A stretch of DNA of 64,000 nucleotides from Marinoscillum sp964351885. Lineage in GTDB: Bacteria > Bacteroidota > Bacteroidia > Cytophagales > Cyclobacteriaceae. The notes below the pieces were generated by a model, which did not search any database, had not been told where the DNA came from, and saw only the letters and a program-made list of their open reading frames with translations. The DNA lies in NCBI GenBank assembly GCA_964351885.1, contig CAYGPP010000002.1:1-64000 (forward strand), in the 5' to 3' direction. The position numbers and the translations under genes are program-made. Numbering within the stretch: position 1 is the stretch's first letter; each line of letters opens with the position of its first letter. Shown one piece after another: positions 61,547-64,000 of this stretch.

Positions 61547-62329
61547 TTATTTTTTCTTGATTGAGAAGAGCCAAGGCAAAAGATCGGGCTCACCGAATGC
61601 CGAGTCCCAACTATTATGATTCGCATCCTTAAAGAGTGTATACTTCACATCGCCACCAGCGTCTCGCAGCGCAATGACCATTTCTGTAGAGCGTGAGGGA
61701 AGTATTACATCATCTTTCGCACCATGGAAAATCCACAATTTCACATTCTTCGCATACTTCTTGGCAGCTTCTGTATTTCCACCTCCACAGATTGGGAATG
61801 CCGCGGCAAACATCTCAGGTCTCCTCGATAGGATCTCAAAAACGCCCATTCCTCCCATTGACAAGCCACCAACGTATATCTGATTATTCGCTGTATAAGA
61901 CAGTGCTAATATTGAGTCCATCATGGAAATCAAAAGTGACATAGCCATATTGGGTGTGCCTCCGTTTTGATAGATCAATCGCTCACCATCCGGCCCCATT
62001 CCTAACTTGGCATTAGACCAATAATCGCCTTTTGGACACTGAGGAAAAATTACGATGGGCTGATATTGTTGTCTGCGAGATTCGTTTAGGAAAAGACTGC
62101 TTCCATGGACTAACTGCTTTTGGTTGTCGCTACCACGCTCCCCAGAACCGTGTAGGAAAAGTACTAAAGGGTATTTTTTATTCTCTTGAAAGTCTTCTGG
62201 ATACAGAATCCTATAATTCAATGAATCGGAACCCAGAACAAAGACCTCTGATTGGTAAGAATCTTGACCCCAGGTTCCCGAAAGGGAAACAATTGAAACC
62301 AATATGAAACCTAAAAATCTAGTCTTCAT
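61547..62329 (-). CDS. Exported alpha/beta-hydrolase, CE1-like esterase
   Basis: This 260-residue alpha/beta-hydrolase has a signal peptide (about 1-21, ending TWGQD). The triad is visible: nucleophile in GGLSMGGMG (about 140-148), Asp in HGAKDDVIL (about 205) and His in DANHNSWD (about 240). The oxyanion region is FLHGSGERGSD (about 58-68). It resembles feruloyl/acetyl-xylan esterase-type and PHB-depolymerase-like enzymes found in polysaccharide loci. The ATG at 62329 overlaps the GH144 stop by 11 bp; the longer frame from 62416 would overlap by about 100 bp and lacks the signal peptide, so it was rejected. Confidence 0.72.
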   Translation of the reverse strand: MKTRFLGFILVSIVSLSGTWGQDSYQSEVFVLGSDSLNYRILYPEDFQENKKYPLVLFLHGSGERGSDNQKQLVHGSSLFLNESRRQQYQPIVIFPQCPKGDYWSNAKLGMGPDGERLIYQNGGTPNMAMSLLISMMDSILALSYTANNQIYVGGLSMGGMGVFEILSRRPEMFAAAFPICGGGNTEAAKKYAKNVKLWIFHGAKDDVILPSRSTEMVIALRDAGGDVKYTLFKDANHNSWDSAFGEPDLLPWLFSIKKK

Positions 62330-63683
62330 ATCGGAATCCGAGTTTATCAAGTCCTGTTTGAATCTCTGGTGCTGACATGAACAGATCCCAAATAAATCCA
62401 CTCCGATAATTCTCAACCATTACCGGAATTGGCCCTTGATCAATCGCCAAATAACGTTGGAGATACCAGTCATTTTCGATACTAAAAGCATCATAAGGCC
62501 CATATTCTCCAACGAGTGAATCTCTTTCTGGCGAATAAAGCCACTTAAGCATTTGCATAGACTCCTTTGGTGTGTAAGGAAATGAAGAGAGTGCTGCAGT
62601 AGGAGAAATTACACCTAAATCTCTATCCGGCCTATGACCTGCATAGCCTCTCATCGAATAACTAGATGTTAGTCCCCAACATTCGCTACCATAGCCTTCA
62701 AAATCATTGGGGTTTTCAACGCAGTAATCATAGTGAGCCAAAGCGTGATTCACATTAAGTGGCTCATACTCACCATAACTGTCTACCAACCCTCTAGGAT
62801 CAAGACCCAAATAAGAATAATGCGCCCAAAACAAAGGGCCTACTTTACTCTCATCATGTTGGTAATGATTCAATACCAAATCACGACCATAATAAGTTTG
62901 ATCGCTCTCAATTTTACCATCCAATGCCCATCCTTTGTGATAAACCTCAGGATCTACACCATGCGTAGGTGACGAGGCGGCTAACACATACAAAATGAGG
63001 CACTCATTGTATCCACCCACAGGAAAGTTCATTTCCCATCCAAAATTTGGTGACCAATGCCAGTAAAGCACTTTTTCTCCTCCTTTTGTATGCCAATCAA
63101 ATTCAATGTCTTTCCAAATTTTATCAGCTCGCGTAGCAATAGATTTTTCTCGATCATTTCCGTCTTTGAAATACTGACGTGCGGCAATCAGACCCTGCGC
63201 TAGAAATGAAGTTTCTACCAAGTCTCCCCCATCATCCTTTTTACTGAATGGCTTGGTCTTGCCTGTATCGCCATACCACCAGTGTGGGTAAACACCATGA
63301 AAGCGATCGGCAGTTTCTAGAAAATCGAGGATTTTATCATATCGCTCTGTTGCTTGTTCGCGAGTAATGAACCCTCGTTCCACCCCAACTAAAATCGCCA
63401 TTAGTCCAAAACCAGAACCGCCAGAAGTAACCACATTCCGATCATTACTTGGATAGATATTATCCATGTGGATTCGCTCACGCGCCAAACCAGAATTGGG
63501 TTCTGCCCCTTCCCAGAAATATTGGAAGGTCTGATATTGCAGGAGAGTGAGTAAAGAGTCATCACTTATTTCTAGGGAAGTATTAATGATATTTTCGGAT
63601 TGTTTTTTATTCTCACTGCTACAGCTCAGAGTCATGACAGCAAAAGTCAAGATGACCATACAGTATTGAAGTCCTCTATTCAT
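62319..63683 (-). CDS. GH144-like glucanase (glycoamylase family)
   Basis: This 454-residue exported protein matches the Glycoamylase (PF10091) family, whose CAZy members in GH144 are endo-beta-1,2-glucanases cutting sophoro-oligosaccharides. It has a lipoprotein signal (about 1-21, ending TLSCS). The barrel runs from about 40, with TFQYFWEGAEPNSGLARER (about 51-69), GSGFGLMAI, the acidic pair region PHWWYGDTGKT, ETSFLAQGL (about 160-168), GYNECLILYVLAASSPTH and ECWGLTSSYSMRGY (about 337-350). The start ATG at 63683 overlaps the upstream copy's stop. It is a tandem duplicate of the adjoining partial gene. Beta-1,2-glucan specificity is inferred from family. Confidence 0.8.
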   Translation of the reverse strand: MNRGLQYCMVILTFAVMTLSCSSENKKQSENIINTSLEISDDSLLTLLQYQTFQYFWEGAEPNSGLARERIHMDNIYPSNDRNVVTSGGSGFGLMAILVGVERGFITREQATERYDKILDFLETADRFHGVYPHWWYGDTGKTKPFSKKDDGGDLVETSFLAQGLIAARQYFKDGNDREKSIATRADKIWKDIEFDWHTKGGEKVLYWHWSPNFGWEMNFPVGGYNECLILYVLAASSPTHGVDPEVYHKGWALDGKIESDQTYYGRDLVLNHYQHDESKVGPLFWAHYSYLGLDPRGLVDSYGEYEPLNVNHALAHYDYCVENPNDFEGYGSECWGLTSSYSMRGYAGHRPDRDLGVISPTAALSSFPYTPKESMQMLKWLYSPERDSLVGEYGPYDAFSIENDWYLQRYLAIDQGPIPVMVENYRSGFIWDLFMSAPEIQTGLDKLGFRYED

Positions 63684-64000
63684 AATCAAATCCTAGTTTA
63701 GTTAAACCTTCACTTACCTCAGGTGCTGACATAAAAAGATTCCAAAGCAATCCGGTTCTATGATTTTCAATCATGAGAATTATGGGCCCTTGGTCTATCG
63801 CCAAATAGGAAGATGCAGTCCACTCCTCTGTAGCACTGAAAGCGTCATAAAATCCATACTCACCCCAAAGTCGATCCCCGAGAATGTAGTAGAAAAACTT
63901 AATAGCCTCCATCGATTCATCTGGTGTGTATGGTATGGATGAAATAGCCGCCGTGGGAGTTATCACACCTCTGTCATTATCTGGAGAATGGGCTGAATAG
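63676..64000 (-). CDS. Second GH144-like glucanase, C-terminal part (cut by window edge)
   Basis: The frame continues in register past the right edge, so only the last 107 or so residues are seen. They align end to end with the neighbouring GH144-like protein, with 58 of 95 positions identical by my count. Shared landmarks include PTAA-SS-PYTP, GEYG-YDAFS, YLAIDQGPI and LFMSAPE. The stop TAG (63678-63676) overlaps the next gene's ATG by 8 bp, so the two copies are in one transcript. No start, signal or upstream neighbour can be seen. Confidence 0.85.
   Translation of the reverse strand, partial: YSAHSPDNDRGVITPTAAISSIPYTPDESMEAIKFFYYILGDRLWGEYGFYDAFSATEEWTASSYLAIDQGPIILMIENHRTGLLWNLFMSAPEVSEGLTKLGFDYE

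Noticed and set aside
1..64000. CRISPR arrays, insertion sequences, prophage and integron features
   Set aside because: No short regularly spaced repeats, transposase, integrase or phage structural gene was found on reading both strands.

Overview
The window looks like chromosomal DNA of a Bacteroidota bacterium, most likely a marine gliding member of the Cytophagales. The evidence is: promoters with the Bacteroidota -7 motif TAnnTTTG; the gliding/type IX secretion genes gldH, porU and porV; a short RpoD without region 1.1; lineage-typical families (PSP1 protein next to GldH, GWxTD protein, DUF2911, WG repeats, a TonB receptor with a carboxypeptidase-like N-terminus); and a GH144/GH3/sulfatase polysaccharide locus. 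I saw no rRNA, tRNA, CRISPR array, transposase or prophage gene.

Layout. 1-6.9 kb: end of a histidine kinase, an MFS exporter, prfB with its programmed +1 frameshift, a CBS protein, heptose kinase, an aminotransferase and a porin. 6.9-15.1 kb: rpoD, a 5'-nucleotidase-like phosphoesterase, TetA-type and MATE exporters, a Nudix hydrolase and a TonB-dependent receptor. 15.3-24.2 kb: mainly housekeeping genes (rnhB, csaA, xth, gcvT, comB, YciI, DUF2721, MazG-like, PSP1, gldH) plus two unrecognised proteins. 24.2-30.6 kb: a DUF4011-type SF1 helicase, a helix-hairpin-helix membrane protein and hemA. 30.6-44.3 kb: an outer-envelope block with a WG-repeat protein, a pseudo-M16 protein, porV, porU, pssA, an MBL hydrolase, an FAD oxidoreductase and a large pseudopeptidase/TolB/barrel fusion. 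44.3-56.4 kb: yicC, DUF2911, purD, recQ, manC, rlmB, a GWxTD protein, a methyltransferase, dps, asnB and an NlpC/P60 hydrolase. 56.4-64 kb: a glycan-degradation cluster on the minus strand (two tandem GH144-like glucanases, esterase, GH3 beta-glucosidase, sulfatase, second esterase), next to an orphan FN3 fragment.

The most useful leads are these. Two structured GC-rich intergenic blocks (22.3 and 45.9 kb) appear to belong to one diverged repeat family, and each carries a short open frame. Three genes have a -7 box exactly 4 nt before the ATG, suggesting leaderless mRNAs. A perfect -7 motif sits inside the loop of the recQ terminator, upstream of purD. Two envelope proteins are built on protease folds that have lost their zinc ligands. 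A DUF4011-helicase resembles a known single-gene antiphage architecture but sits among core genes. Many gene starts were moved downstream from the longest open frame; each entry gives the reason.
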